From contig NJPS01000054.1 of NCBI GenBank assembly GCA_002946415.1, forward strand, positions 124,001 to 188,000: 64,000 nucleotides of DNA, read 5' to 3'. Both the position numbers and the translations under genes were made by a program. This document shows positions 34,078-44,939 of this stretch, piece after piece; position 1 is the first letter of the stretch, and every line of letters begins with the position of its first letter. Below the pieces are notes generated by a model. The model saw only the letters and a program-made list of their open reading frames with translations. It had not been told where the DNA came from and ran no database searches. The stretch is from Rutstroemia sp. NJR-2017a BVV2. Its lineage: Eukaryota > Ascomycota > Leotiomycetes > Helotiales > Rutstroemiaceae.

Positions 34078-34797
34078 TTATCCGATTGGATTCAAAAAAT
34101 CCGTTTTCTTAGTATCTTTACAATTATTAGTCGAAGGCATGTTGAAAGTGTCTGTTAGGCCCGGGTAATTGCTAAACCAACATTGGCAAGTATTCGCAAG
34201 GGCTCCCGGATCACCATAGAGTCCGCTTGTATCTGTCTTCTCGCATGTGAAATCCCCCAGCGCTTTGGTATCCTCATAAGGTTTGGCATCACTCGTCGAG
34301 CGTATAATCGAGTAGTTTATACAAACATCTTTCATCGAACCACCTGTTTTGCTACAGGTGTTGAGGATCGCTTCGAAGCGACGTGCACAGTATGCATACC
34401 TTTCGGCGTCGGTAGCGCCAATAGTGAAACTAGAGTAGCCAGAACATGTCTCGTTGCTGAACTTCACGCCCAACCAAAGCAGGTCTTTGCTCCCGGATAT
34501 TGCATATGGGACCGAATAACTTTCTGCGAGAGAGACATCGGCCAAGTTACCATTGCCCATTCTAATCTGCGGTACGATTCGCAAATCCCAGACAGTTTTG
34601 TTTCCGCAGTAGTCCATGATATCTGCTTCGACTGATGTTTTGTCGAGTCCGGCATCGGCTGTGTAACAAGTTGGCGTAGGTATTGGTCCTAGGCTAGTTG
34701 GTGCAGGATAAGCGCTGGAGTCGACGGCGGCCGCGTGAACAAGTGTGGTGAAAATGAGTAGCAGCAGGGCTTGAAAGACTGCTGGCTTGGAGGTCAT
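34078..34797 (-). CDS. secreted Cys-rich protein of unknown function
   Basis: 239 residues, intronless. The start at 34797 gives a strong signal peptide (MTSKPAVFQALLLLIFTTLVHAAA). A Pro-rich linker follows, then a mature domain with ten cysteines, including CYTADAG, DYCG, ETCSGYSSF, YCARRFEAILNTC and a CxC pair (NTCQCWF). I do not recognise a named family. The ten-Cys, N-glycosylated, small secreted pattern fits effector candidates or extracellular binding proteins of plant-associated fungi, but there is no direct evidence of function. An upstream in-frame Met at 34920 would bury the signal peptide and is rejected. Confidence 0.7.
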   Translation of the reverse strand: MTSKPAVFQALLLLIFTTLVHAAAVDSSAYPAPTSLGPIPTPTCYTADAGLDKTSVEADIMDYCGNKTVWDLRIVPQIRMGNGNLADVSLAESYSVPYAISGSKDLLWLGVKFSNETCSGYSSFTIGATDAERYAYCARRFEAILNTCSKTGGSMKDVCINYSIIRSTSDAKPYEDTKALGDFTCEKTDTSGLYGDPGALANTCQCWFSNYPGLTDTFNMPSTNNCKDTKKTDFLNPIG

Positions 34798-36869
34798 GAT
34801 GATAGTTGTCGCGTCGCGAAATTGGTGAATCAGGATTTTAGTTGTGTGTTCAAGTGTCTTGTGAAGTGGTATGAAGATTATGGTATTGGTGAGGAAGATC
34901 AACCCTTTCTTATAGATCAATTGAGAGCATTTCTATATTGTGCTCGGCGTACTTCGAGTTTAGTACCAACAGTCTTTCAACTCAGCCACCGCCAAATGAG
35001 CTAATCATCATGACAACATAGAATCAGCCCATAGCCAAGTAGCGAGCCATGAGATATCGTGAGAATTGGATATGCAACAGTCCTGTGTTGGTCGTTTGAC
35101 GAAGATATAGACAATACACTGCCGCAGTAACCCATACTATCTCGCCCATAAAACATACGGAAGTACGTACGGTCCTCGTATAACTTTCGCGTGGCGGTCG
35201 GGACCTTCGCATGATTCCTGTAGCCCCCTAAGTTGCATGCCGATGTCTTCAGGCGAACCACGTCGTCTACAGAGCTGTGGTGTATAGTATATTGTGGACT
35301 ATATTGCGGATTATATTGTGGACTATGAGATTCGACAATGGATAAGATGATGCATCACCCATCATGTAGAGCAACCGGCGATTTGTGCTGGTACGAGTTG
35401 TTGGTCCATTAATTCATGATCTCCTGCTATATGATGAAAGGTAGATAGTCGAAAATGTTTAGCCGCCTAAGCTAAAGTTCCTTCTAACGCCTTAGGCGAT
35501 GGGCGCGTTCTGCCGACAGACGAAAAGAGGAAGCACGCGCCGGAGGTCTGCTACCAGCGGCCCGTATAACTCGACTCCTTACGAAGTATTGTCGTAGTCT
35601 CGGAATCAGAGGTACCGAAAAGCGCTTTGGGTTGGTTTGTAGGACAACTGAATCAGTGCCTTGCTTCGGTGAATCCTGACGGAGAGGTTAGCCTGTGTGG
35701 TTGAACTGTATTTCGCGGATTGAGAACAGTATATAACATCTGCGACTGGAATCTATATGGCTAGATATCACCTTCGTACTGACTTCGTCTGCTGGAAATA
35801 GGCACATCGATAGATATGCTCAACACGAATCTGGGGTTTTTCCCCTTTTTGACAATTCGTGGTGACGGATGCGCTGGCCTCTTCTCAATGGATTTGTACA
35901 ATCATTCGGGACACAGTAATATCGATAGCGTCGCTGAAAATATTGTCTATGGCGCCCTCAATGTAGGGACGTTTGTGAATCGGTATCTGTAGAATCATTC
36001 TGGAAGAAATAATTGAAACGGTGATGCTTAGTGCTTGACGTTTGTTTACATGGCCACTGATGGCCTGCATAAAGGGTCCGTGGGCGGCTGCCCTGAATTG
36101 CTTAACTTTACTGTAAGGTCACTGTAACCTTACCCCGCGGATTTGCTTACCCACCCCAGCTGATTCCAGCACTCACCTGATTTAATGATGTTGTGCAACT
36201 GATTTTTTGCGATACATTTGGGACTCTTTATCGTGAGTCTACATAGGAGGCTTTTCTAAAGCTGCACTCTTCAAACCAGTTGTAAGGTGCATACTTCCTC
36301 ATAGTAAATCTTCAGATAACATTCAGTCCAGGCTCTCTTCGCAAAGTCGAATTCCTATCTGAAAGAAGAGTCTTTGTTGATGTTAAGTGTCTGATGTACA
36401 CTCACTTCCCGTTCGAATCTTATGCCCGTTCTCATACGATGAGAGGGGTCCCTAGTGGTCGCTAGCAGCACCGCCACACTCCGGTACAGTCCTCACCAAG
36501 CACTACGAGCTGCTAACGAAGAACGGTATTTAGGGAGCTTCTTAGTCTCCCGATCAAGTAAAACATTAAGTCGCTGGCTCATAGTATGACAGCTTACCTA
36601 ATAGCTTTACCAGACGTCTATCAGTCTTAGTAGATGATGCAGCTCAACACTTTCCTGAAATTGCAGGTCTTCTAGTAGTTGAGTAGCGAGCATTTCGTAG
36701 CTATGGATGAAAATGGGTTCAGGAGCCCATCCAGAGGTATATATACTGACATGCAAGCGCATACTATTTCACCATCGCCCCAGCAATTTCTTCCAAACGT
36801 GTATCATATTTGCCAAAGTCAAAATCTATCGCAAATTCACCCTCAATCAAACACTGGCAGCTCTGGAAA
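34798..36869. other. 2-kb spacer with short repeats
   Basis: Divergent region between the secreted Cys-rich protein and the Rds1-like gene. It has a 3 x 12-bp tandem repeat (35289-35324), an 8-bp inverted pair CGCCTAAG/CTTAGGCG near 35463-35500 and the near-palindrome GTAAGGTCACTGTAACCTTA near 36115. No gene is supported. Confidence 0.35.
35289..35324. repeat. 12-bp tandem repeat, three units
   Basis: ATATTGTGGACT, ATATTGCGGATT and ATATTGTGGACT in direct succession. The first and third units are identical and the middle one has two transitions. Confidence 0.7.
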
Positions 36870-37928
36870 ATGTTACCCCAAAACAGCATCTTCTCATTAC
36901 TTGCCTATGCCTCCATTGGCACTGCTCTGCCTGCACAGCTCAACATTTCAGACCCTGCCACAGGCCCTATTCCTAGTGAGAACACTTACTATTCTGATTA
37001 TCGTGGGAAAGCGCCTCCTTTTCCTGCAAACAACACCTCGCCTGTTCTACCCACCGTCAGTGGCCCACCCGGTCCAGATGATCTCCTGTTTCAAAACCTC
37101 TTAGGGGCTGAATGGGCTGTCTATTCCTTCTATCAACAAGGAGTAGAGGCGTTCAACACTACTTCATTCACTGCTATTGGGTTTGCCAATACGACTTATG
37201 ATCGCATCCAAGAAATCCGCGATAATGAGGCCGGCCACCTGCGTATCTTCCAGGATTCCATATCGAATACCTCAATCAAGCCATGTGCTTGCAAGTACGA
37301 CTTTGGATGGTCCACTGCCGAGGAATTCCTTGCTCTCCAGGTCCTCATCGAGATATCTAGCATGGCATTTGCATCAGGACTTGTACAGCAGGCCAAGACC
37401 AATATCACCAAAGGTGCATTGATGGGAATTGGGGAGACAGAGACGCGACATGAAACTTGGGCTCTAATCCAGGTCTGGGGAGTTGATCCATTTGCTGGAC
37501 CGATCGATACGAGTTTTCCCTATGCCAATCAGGTCTTGGAAAGTACAAATAGATTCATCATACCCGGATCTTGTCCCAGTGCAAACCCAATATACCCCTC
37601 TCCCAGACAAAATCTTCCACAAATGTCCGCTGCGGGGAATGTCACAGCGGGGGGCAATATCACGTTCGTCTACAGGGACGAAACCAACGTTCCAAACTTC
37701 GAAGATGAGAAGGATTACTTTGCTGTATTCTTTCATGGCCTACTTATAATATCGGTTCCTTTCGACACCAAAACAAACAGTACCGTCTTTCCTGCCGAGC
37801 TGGAGTTGAAGGGCATGGTTTTGGCCGTCATAGCCGATGAGATAGGTGCGCCAACAGAGGAGTCGGTCGTTGCAGGTCCAGCATACATATTGGAGCAGCC
37901 GAAAGCACTTGCATCGCTTGGAATCTAG
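36870..37928 (+). CDS. Rds1-like ferritin-fold secreted protein
   Basis: 352 residues, single exon. Residues 1-20 form a signal peptide (MLPQNSIFSLLAYASIGTAL). The core is a ferritin-like four-helix bundle: LLFQNLLGAEWAVYSFY (E81), IQEIRDNEAGHLRIFQ (E115, E120, H123), STAEEFLALQVLIEISSMAF and GIGETETRHETWAL. These supply carboxylates and His in the ExxH pattern of di-iron proteins. Fungal relatives are called stress response protein Rds1 (Ferritin_2-type domain). The C-terminal third (FVYRDETNVPNFEDEKDYFAVF onward) is a beta-type region. Likely extracellular and stress- or sporulation-related by family; metal content not shown. The in-frame Met at 36810 is rejected because it would mask the signal peptide. 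Confidence 0.82.
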   Translation: MLPQNSIFSLLAYASIGTALPAQLNISDPATGPIPSENTYYSDYRGKAPPFPANNTSPVLPTVSGPPGPDDLLFQNLLGAEWAVYSFYQQGVEAFNTTSFTAIGFANTTYDRIQEIRDNEAGHLRIFQDSISNTSIKPCACKYDFGWSTAEEFLALQVLIEISSMAFASGLVQQAKTNITKGALMGIGETETRHETWALIQVWGVDPFAGPIDTSFPYANQVLESTNRFIIPGSCPSANPIYPSPRQNLPQMSAAGNVTAGGNITFVYRDETNVPNFEDEKDYFAVFFHGLLIISVPFDTKTNSTVFPAELELKGMVLAVIADEIGAPTEESVVAGPAYILEQPKALASLGI

Positions 37929-38971
37929 ATAATATCCATGTATGTTGGATCAGATAAGGGTAATGGTAGGGAGAAGAACTGGACGCAGCGTTGCCTAGTG
38001 TTTTGCGGTGTTTTCCTCTTGATATGATGCGTTTAACTTTGTTTGCTGGTAATGGAAGGACATCTTGAAGAGACGTATGGCGGATTCCTTGCAATCATTT
38101 AGACATAGGAATGAGAATCCTGGATTATTCTTGAACTGGCCATGCCCTTCTTCTTTTTGCCGAAGTCGCGTACTCGTCGTAAATGCGTCCGTATGTGTGG
38201 TCATGTCTCTGAGTTCGAATCACACATACTCGTTTTCGTTCCTTCCCTGACAGTGTGATATGATGATCTCTTCAAAAACAAGGATGAGGGAACAGTCGGT
38301 CCAACTCCTGGAATCAGCCCAACATCGGTCCGTACCGCATCATAAAACTGCTCATAATGGCAAGATAGATAGTGGCTGAGAGTGTGTGAAGTAACACGAA
38401 GGCAGCAGAGACGTCAACAAACAGGATCGCCGCACTCGCAGATTGTCGCCTTGGAAGCGTCGAGGGCGAAACGAGTAGCAGCCTCCGCTGCGGACGTTAA
38501 TGCTTCCTACTTCAGAGGCACCTCAGGGCTTCGGGATAATTGGGAACAAACAGGAAAGCGATCGGCAAAACAGTTTATTTCAAGAAATCCTTCTATAGTA
38601 TTTCTTCTTGAATAACTGCTTACTCACATCCTAAAATTAAATCTAGAGACGTTCGTATACCTACCCCAGATTTTTGCCCGAGCCAATCGGTGCTTGCAGC
38701 CAATTGCATGCCAGCATTGCATTCTCCAGAACAGTTCGGAATCAGCGAAGGATGTTCGTCTGATAAATGCAGCGAAAGGAGCAGCCATCTCATTTCCGAC
38801 GACCAGAAACGTTTGATGAGGAATTCTATATAAAGAGTTGTAGGATTTTGAGTTAAAAAGTTTTTGGCGAAAGAGCTGGTCCCCGAATGGTAAGCTGTAC
38901 CCTTTAAACGAGTGACCTTACAGGCTTGAGACCCTGAAAATTCAGTGAAACAACAAGCCGGAAAACGTGAT
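37929..38971. other. intergenic, nothing recognised
   Basis: About 1 kb of spacer. An open minus-strand stretch (38982-38620) does not resemble a protein. A tRNA B-box-like GAGTTCGAATC at 38211-38221 was examined and rejected. Confidence 0.4.
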
Positions 38972-39244
38972 TTACGAGCCATTCAGGCTTCTCGCGTGAG
39001 AAGTCACCATTTCGTCGATCCGTGGAGGATTTGTTTCTGCGCCCCAAACAACACAAACGAAATCTCCGAGGACGCCATCAGAATCCTCTCTCAGCCAAAT
39101 CTTGATGTTTGGTAGGATTGTTACATCATGGCGGGGTTTCCGGATTTCAGCTGGAGCAATATACTTAAGGTGATGAGTTACCCGTCGCGTGAATGGAATA
39201 ACCTTACCATCCGACGATTTCAATAAAAGCTCCCTTGCAGCCAT
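38972..39244 (-). CDS. possible small protein or gene fragment
   Basis: A 90-codon frame starting at 39244, with balanced, protein-like composition (for example VTILPNIKIWLREDSDGVLG and FVCVVWGAETNPPRIDEMV). It is divergent from the next gene with only 42 bp between starts, which argues against both being complete genes with normal promoters. I do not recognise it. It may be the remains of a longer gene or a small lineage protein. Confidence 0.3.
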   Translation of the reverse strand: MAARELLLKSSDGKVIPFTRRVTHHLKYIAPAEIRKPRHDVTILPNIKIWLREDSDGVLGDFVCVVWGAETNPPRIDEMVTSHARSLNGS

Positions 39245-39286
39245 CGAATATACAGCACAAAAGCCGATACAAAGAATCTCGCAATC

Positions 39287-39725
39287 ATGGTTCTGTCATA
39301 CGAGAAACATTCCTCATCGATATACAGTCGGGACTCCTGTGATTCCAAGACCCTAGTCGAACGCTCCAGTACCATTTCCTCGTCGTCACATATACAATGC
39401 AACGACCCGCCAGCGGCGTATGGAATCACATTCTACATATACGATAAACCGCTCCCTCCACTACCAAAGGAGGCTTTTGAACAAGTGCAAAAACCTCTAC
39501 CTCCGCTGTAAGCTTCGTCCCGCTACCCCGCACTGACCTGAAGCTTGGGCTAACCTGGGACCTTTTGCTAGACCCCTCATTATGCCTCAGTCTGCGAACC
39601 AAAGCCGAAAGTCCTCTAATCGACGCACGGCGATATACTTTGACGAAAAAGAGGTGTACGTGCCGTATAGCGACGAGAAGGAAGTCTTCCTACCATACTT
39701 TGACGAGAAGGAGAAACTTTCATGA
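39287..39725 (+). CDS. small Pro-rich protein with DEKE repeats
   Basis: 124 residues. Exons are 39287-39507 and 39572-39725 (CT|A join, PLPPLPLIMP). Two features stand out. The first is a Pro/Leu segment PLPPLPKEAFEQVQKPLPPL, which looks like an SH3-type or profilin-type ligand. The second is a C-terminal triple repeat, YFDEKEVYVPY, SDEKEVFLPY and FDEKEKLS, of about 10 residues per unit. No signal peptide or membrane segment. I know no named family. The intron has a good donor, a CTAAC branch site and an acceptor, and the repeat runs through exon 2, so the gene model is credible. Confidence 0.6.
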
Positions 39726-40060
39726 GTGATGATGTAAGATCAATGTCGGGATCTGAGTGTATATAATGAGAAGTGGATACTATGTGTGTATTAATTATGT
39801 GGAAGGAATATTAGATGAGTAAAGGACATATACCCTTTCATTATGGGATGGTTGGCGCGTAAGTCGGGCTCTTTTTGGGAGATAGGGCCTTGTTACTGCA
39901 ATGGGCAGGCGTTGCTTAGGGTAAATCACAGAAATGCCATTCGCACTATCGTTGTTTCCTGCTCTCTGAATATAGTATTATTCTGACTCCGCGATTCTTT
40001 GCAACCGAGTATCTACACATTAATTGTTGCAATCTCCTTGAACCAATCCATCTGCTAGTA
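39726..40060. other. convergent 3' spacer
   Basis: 335 bp between the convergent DEKE-repeat and TM-tail genes. AT-rich; nothing recognised. Confidence 0.4.
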
Positions 40061-41829
40061 TTACATTGCCTTCCCCACTGCCGATACCCTTAAACTATCT
40101 CCACCCATCACCTCCAACTGTGACCCCGCCGTTCTACTCCTTCCACCAACAAACTGCACCTCCCCCTTCACACTCTTAAGCGAAACCGGAAACCCAATCC
40201 TCGGATTTTGAGGAAGACCCGTAGATGGGGAAGAAGTTAGCCCCGATCCTCTCCAAGCCAAAACACTCGGTCGCAAGAGCACTGGGGATTGAATAGTCTC
40301 CTGTTGGTCTATCAACCATTCAGCCGTACTCCTTACCGGTTTATCAGGCATAGGAAACCCCATCTCGAATGCGCGAGCCGTTGATCTTGGTGTTTTTTGG
40401 TACTTGGCGGGAGTGGTGACGTGATATGTGCTGGGGACTTCGTCTGTCCAGATTGTTGTTTGACTTTCGCGATTAGTTGTAGCTTGACCAACGAGAGTGG
40501 ATTCAGCATTATCGTCTTCAGATGTAGTAATTGGGTTTTCGTTTGCCGTGCTTCTTGCCTTTGCTTCGGTCTGTGATACGGGCTCTAGGATAGGGATCTT
40601 TGGGCTCCTCCTAGGGGACGATGCGAGCTTGGGACTTGGAGTACGCTCGATACTTTGAAGCGGTGACTTCAATTGCCCGCCCAGTGGGCCCTTAGCATTC
40701 TCATCAATTGGTAACTTCAAAGGACCAAATGGAGATACGCTGTCTTGCAACTTAAGCCATGATCGTAGTGTTGGGGCTTGGGGTGGGTTTCTAGGATTCC
40801 ATAAAACAGAAGTTTCTTTGACTCTAGGTACGGACTCTGGCTTTCGAGCTTCAGTGGTCTTTCCAAGCGTGATTGAAATATCAGGATAGGAGACTTCGGA
40901 TAGCTTTGAGTTCTGCCGCCTCGGCCGATCTTTCTTCTGCGAGTATGATGTCGTACTTGAACTTCTATCTGAGCCTGGAGATTTTGGATCAGACGGATAG
41001 ATTTGTCGCATGTTATCTTGCGATGGCGGCTTATTTCTCTTCGATCTCTTCCGATGTCTCGTCACCAAAAAGAATATCAATGTCGTGAGTAGGGTCGAAG
41101 CAATTATACTGCCAACGATGGCCAGAGAAGCTTGTGTCGCTGTTATGGCCGAGACTTGGGACTGTCGAGCCTGCTCGTTCGCTGCCTACTCTAGTCAGCT
41201 TGAGCAATTCCCGAAAGTCGTGTAAACTTACGGCTGCTGTTTCACCTGCCTGGGAGATAGCTCTTGAAGCTTCTTGCTAGATTTCTCTGTGATTAGCCAA
41301 GTACAATAGTCTTTCCGCCTGAGACGATTTTATATGCGAAGCATAGGCCCCAGTCAATCAGTCAACATACCTGAGACAGGGAAGCACTAAATTGGGCCGA
41401 CGACATCGCGCCATTTGCCTTGGCAATTGCTGAGCTGGCTGAAGCTTGGATACTAGACATTGCGGAGCTTGCAGATGAAGCTATACTAGAAGAGCTTCTC
41501 GACATGGCGGCGATGGACTGACTTGCGCTGTTTTGGGCTTGCTGTATGGCATTCGCCGCGGACTGGCTGGCCTGCTGTGCTTGCTGACTTGCTTGCTGGC
41601 TGGCTTGCCGTATTGATTCGGATGCTTGCTGGAAGGCTTGTTGAGAAGCTTGCGAGGCACTTTGATCCGCTTGGGCGCAGTTTGCTCCCCCGGCTTGCGG
41701 ATTTGGTGCATCGCGACGCACCTGTGGCTGCGGTGTGATGATTGCTTCATAGTGGGTGCTCGATAACAGGTAATTCAAAGTAGTCGTACTTGGGTAATGG
41801 GAACTGTCAACGCCAATTATTCCCGCCAT
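40061..41829 (-). CDS. Gln/Ser/Ala-rich single-pass membrane protein
   Basis: 542 residues. Exons are 41829-41371, 41276-41232 (45 nt) and 41185-40061, all phase 0. Residues about 55-150 are a low-complexity outer region built of QASQQA/SASS units (ASQQASQQAQQASQSAANAI), probably a helical or mucin-like stalk. After NEQARQSQVSAITATQ comes one membrane span, ASLAIVGSIIASTLLTTLIF, followed by a basic stop-transfer (RHRKRSKRNK). The roughly 340-residue cytosolic tail is Ser/Pro-rich with SP/TP sites. The layout resembles cell-wall sensors of the Wsc/Mid2 type, but there is no WSC domain. No signal peptide is visible at the present start; a further 5' exon may be missing, and the RRD site near residue 40 could be a Kex2 cut. 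Function unknown. Confidence 0.65.
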
Positions 41830-42759
41830 CGAATTTGAGTTTTTAAGCTGATGAGCACAGTTCCATCAAGGAATAATATTGACGATGAAGTAGAAGGTCT
41901 TGGATTTGGACAAAACCCACTGATCACCTAGATTTGCGAGCAAGCTTGCTTCGGATCCATGGAAGCAACTACACTAATGAAGTGGAGTGTCAACGACGAC
42001 ATTCGTCCCAACTCCGCACTATGTAGCGTCGGCTTCCCAATTGAGGCTGCCCAAGGAAATAGTATAAGTCAGACGAGTGTGATCGCCAAACACTTGCCCG
42101 ATTTTTTGACGCATTTTCTTGTACAACTAATGGCGATCATACAGGAGCCGGTCTCAATCAAGATAAGTTCTGTAGTACTGGAATGCTTCCTTGGCCTAGT
42201 TTCTGCCGGGTTTCGAGTCATTGCAGGTTTCAGAGCGAGTCTGGTTGGACACCGAATTCATGCGATGAACTCGAACCATCAATTCAGTCGACTACAGCAC
42301 TGCGTCTCTGCCTTTGAGAATGAGCTTGAAAAGAAAGCTGCCTACTACGCTGCACTTGCAAGGGATTAGTAGAAATATAAAAGCGATCATGAACACAGTG
42401 AAGAATTTGGCAAAACAGTCGCAACTATATTCTTCAGAATGCAGTTCTGAAACGCGGAGAGTGCGCGCTCTCATGGAGCCCAACAACTAATTGAGACTGG
42501 AGATTTATCCGACTGTAGCTTCGCAAAACAATATTGCAATTTCATTATAACCTTCAGAATCTACAACGCATGAATTGAAATATTCATCAAGAATCCGAAC
42601 ATCCCAGCCCAAAAAAACTCCGATTTAAGCTTTCACAACGACTCCACGGACCTCCCTGAGCTCAATCTGCCGTCCTGCAACACCGTTACTCAATATCGGC
42701 CATTGGTTAGACCTCTCGTTCGTCTGGTCTCGATCTTCCCGCTCCAGAGTCACGATGGA
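41830..42759. other. intergenic with one weak open frame
   Basis: 930 bp. An open frame at 41959-42369 is listed separately. Otherwise AT-rich with no recognised element. Confidence 0.35.
41959..42369 (+). CDS. hypothetical 136-residue protein, doubtful
   Basis: A complete open frame whose middle is helical and hydrophobic (LPDFLTHFLVQLMAIIQEPV, then VVLECFLGLVSAGFRVIAGF) and whose end is charged (ENELEKKAAYYAALARD). The end looks protein-like, the start less so. No family recognised. It could be a short gene or chance. Confidence 0.3.
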   Translation: MEATTLMKWSVNDDIRPNSALCSVGFPIEAAQGNSISQTSVIAKHLPDFLTHFLVQLMAIIQEPVSIKISSVVLECFLGLVSAGFRVIAGFRASLVGHRIHAMNSNHQFSRLQHCVSAFENELEKKAAYYAALARD

Positions 42760-43289
42760 TTAGAGTGTGGATGTGACAACGGTGTGCTCCCACTCCGCCT
42801 CCAACGCTTTCAGTTTGATCAAGAACTCCTTCCATCCCCCCTCCGCCACCTTGGAATCAAATTCAATGGTAATGTTCTCACTTCTACCATCATTGACTCT
42901 TCCACCCATTGCGTCAGGTGTCTCAATTCCACATTTCTTTAGGTCAAATGTCTCGCCAAATGCAGCTTCTATTTGGTTGACAGCACGAGCGAGCTGCTCC
43001 AAGGATAGGAATGCCTGAATATGCGTATCAGCATATGGATGTTTCGTGATTTATAAGGACTGAAACTTACGAATAAGTGCGGTGGACAGTCACCTCGAGC
43101 CTCTTGATCCTTCAGGACAGTCACTCTTAGGTGCCAGACGGGTGTCTTTGTACCTAGCCGATTGTGCTGTTCCCAAAGATGGTGTGGGTAGGCGTGAGGC
43201 AAATCGACCTTCTGTCCACTTCCATCCAACACCTTGACATTCTCATCGCTATGCATGATATCTGAATAGCCTCGTAAGGATGGTGACAT
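42760..43289 (-). CDS. conserved-looking small hypothetical protein
   Basis: 157 residues. Exons are 43289-43071 and 43014-42760, joined at PPHLF|AFLSLEQ. The N-terminal half has SDIMHSDENVKVLDGSGQKV and HLWEQHNRLGTKTPVWHLRV. The C-terminal half is helical, with SLEQLARAVNQIEAAFGETF and a final GGWKEFLIKLKALEAEWEHT. No signal peptide, membrane segment or catalytic motif is visible. The intron has good splice signals and both exons look protein-coding, so a real gene is likely although the function is unknown. Confidence 0.6.
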
Positions 43290-44939
43290 AGTGGATAGGT
43301 AGTGTTGTATCGGTATTTGTAGTTGATTTCTTTGTTGGTGATTTTTTGGTTGTGATTGCTTTGATGTTTTCAGTATGATGATCAAAGACTGTCTGAGGTG
43401 GAACCAAACGACCGTTATATACAAAATGACTACATGCTCGTTGGTAATCATAACATCTTCTTAACTGGCATCATGTGGATAATTGGACCTTTGTACGAGG
43501 CAAGACTAACCACCTCATCACGTTCCAATCGTCCTACCAAATTGTCAGGCGATGAGGCTGGAAAATCACGCCATATTCGCAGCCACTCGCCTGTTGCGTC
43601 CTTGAGACTCAGAAATATACTCAAGAAGTGCCGGTATCGTCCTATGGAACTTCGGATGGTAACGGTCATGTGCAGATGTAGCTTTCAGGTTGGTACAGAT
43701 GTTCAGCAGAATGGTATTCGTTTTCCAATTGACCCCGAAGGTGCTGGCTAGTCCTAGACTTTCTCTCGCATCCAGCTTGCAAACACAGAATTGGACCAGA
43801 AGTAACAATTGACGGTAGGAAATGGGAACCTTTTCAAGGAGTCGATATGTAATGGTAGCAAACACTGACTACCAGCACCACAACGGAAATGGCTATGCGA
43901 CGTGGTTGCTGCCCCAATGTCCATATTTAATCCCACCCTTTGTATACCGTATATATATTGTCCGCCGAGGCTTTCTGACTTCAGACTGCTAGGCACATAG
44001 CTTAAGTCCTTCCTCACGAACATGTTCTGTAAGGCGATCGACTGTGGTCATTATTCGGTCGCCGAATGCAAGGTTCAACATGCTCCTCACAAGCACAAGG
44101 GGCAAGGTTCGAATCGATAGATCTGTAGAACCGACGAAGATTGCTGCAAGATTACCGAGAAGTATGGATCTGCGGATTAGCAAGCCATATTCGAGAGCGT
44201 TCCAGCTTCGGTACGTATAGCAAACAGTCCGCTGTGCGAGCCTCTCTTCCGATCGTTTTGTCGCGAATGGGAATGCTGGAGCAGGACCGCGAACGCGCCC
44301 CGGTGAGACGTGGGGTGCCCTGATTGATCGGAAGACATATTCAAGCACTGCCTCGTAGAATCACCTGCTGTGAGGAAACGTTTCATCGCTAGATTTCCAG
44401 CCTGCTGCATGTATACTTTCGTTCTGTGGCGTGTGCAGTGCCATTGTGATTTGAACAAAGTTGTTGTCTGCCGCCTTGGTCAGGAAGCAGTTCAAAAGTT
44501 GATGTTAACCTAAGCAATAGCCTAGAAATTTAGCGAAGGCCCACTAACAGCCTAGGCAGTGTCTAGGCTGTATTCGAACTTAACCCATATATATACCAGT
44601 ACATCTCCAGGTGCCACATTGAGGGAACAAGTCGTGATCAGGATATCAATAGATCAATTAAACTACCTAATCCGGCCCCTAAAGGGTGTACGGACGCATC
44701 AAACTGCTTATTAAAAGGATATTCCGCGACCGCATATAAATCTCAACGCCATCATCTCGCCAAAGTCCGCCCCGACAGCGTCGTTCCAAAGATCCCAAAA
44801 TCCATACCCAAAATGTCAATCCAGCCTAGAAAATGCAAACAAACTTAAGTGTCCCAAAATGAAAAGCGGGATCTAAGAATATTAAGATCCATCTAGCAAG
44901 CTTACCTATATAGATTCAATGCACCGTGAAAAGCATTCT
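43290..44939. other. 1.65-kb spacer, possible relic
   Basis: Open minus-strand stretches at 44348-43989 (Leu/Arg-rich, for example LLIRRSILLGNLAAIFVGST) and 44458-44177 overlap in different frames and do not join into a known protein. A short segment near 44510-44580 repeats CCTAGG/CCTAAG-type words. No gene is supported. Confidence 0.3.

Noticed and set aside
36679..37104. Alternative plus-strand frame overlapping the Rds1-like gene
   Set aside because: It has no domain, while the overlapping frame encodes a signal peptide and ferritin-like core.
38192..38228. tRNA-like B box (GAGTTCGAATC) inside a TATGTGTG/CACACATA hairpin
   Set aside because: The stem that would flank a T-loop does not pair, and no A box, anticodon arm or acceptor stem is present.
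41523..41738. Plus-strand open frame rich in Leu/Ala/Trp
   Set aside because: Antisense of the QASQQA repeat of the membrane protein; composition explained by that repeat.
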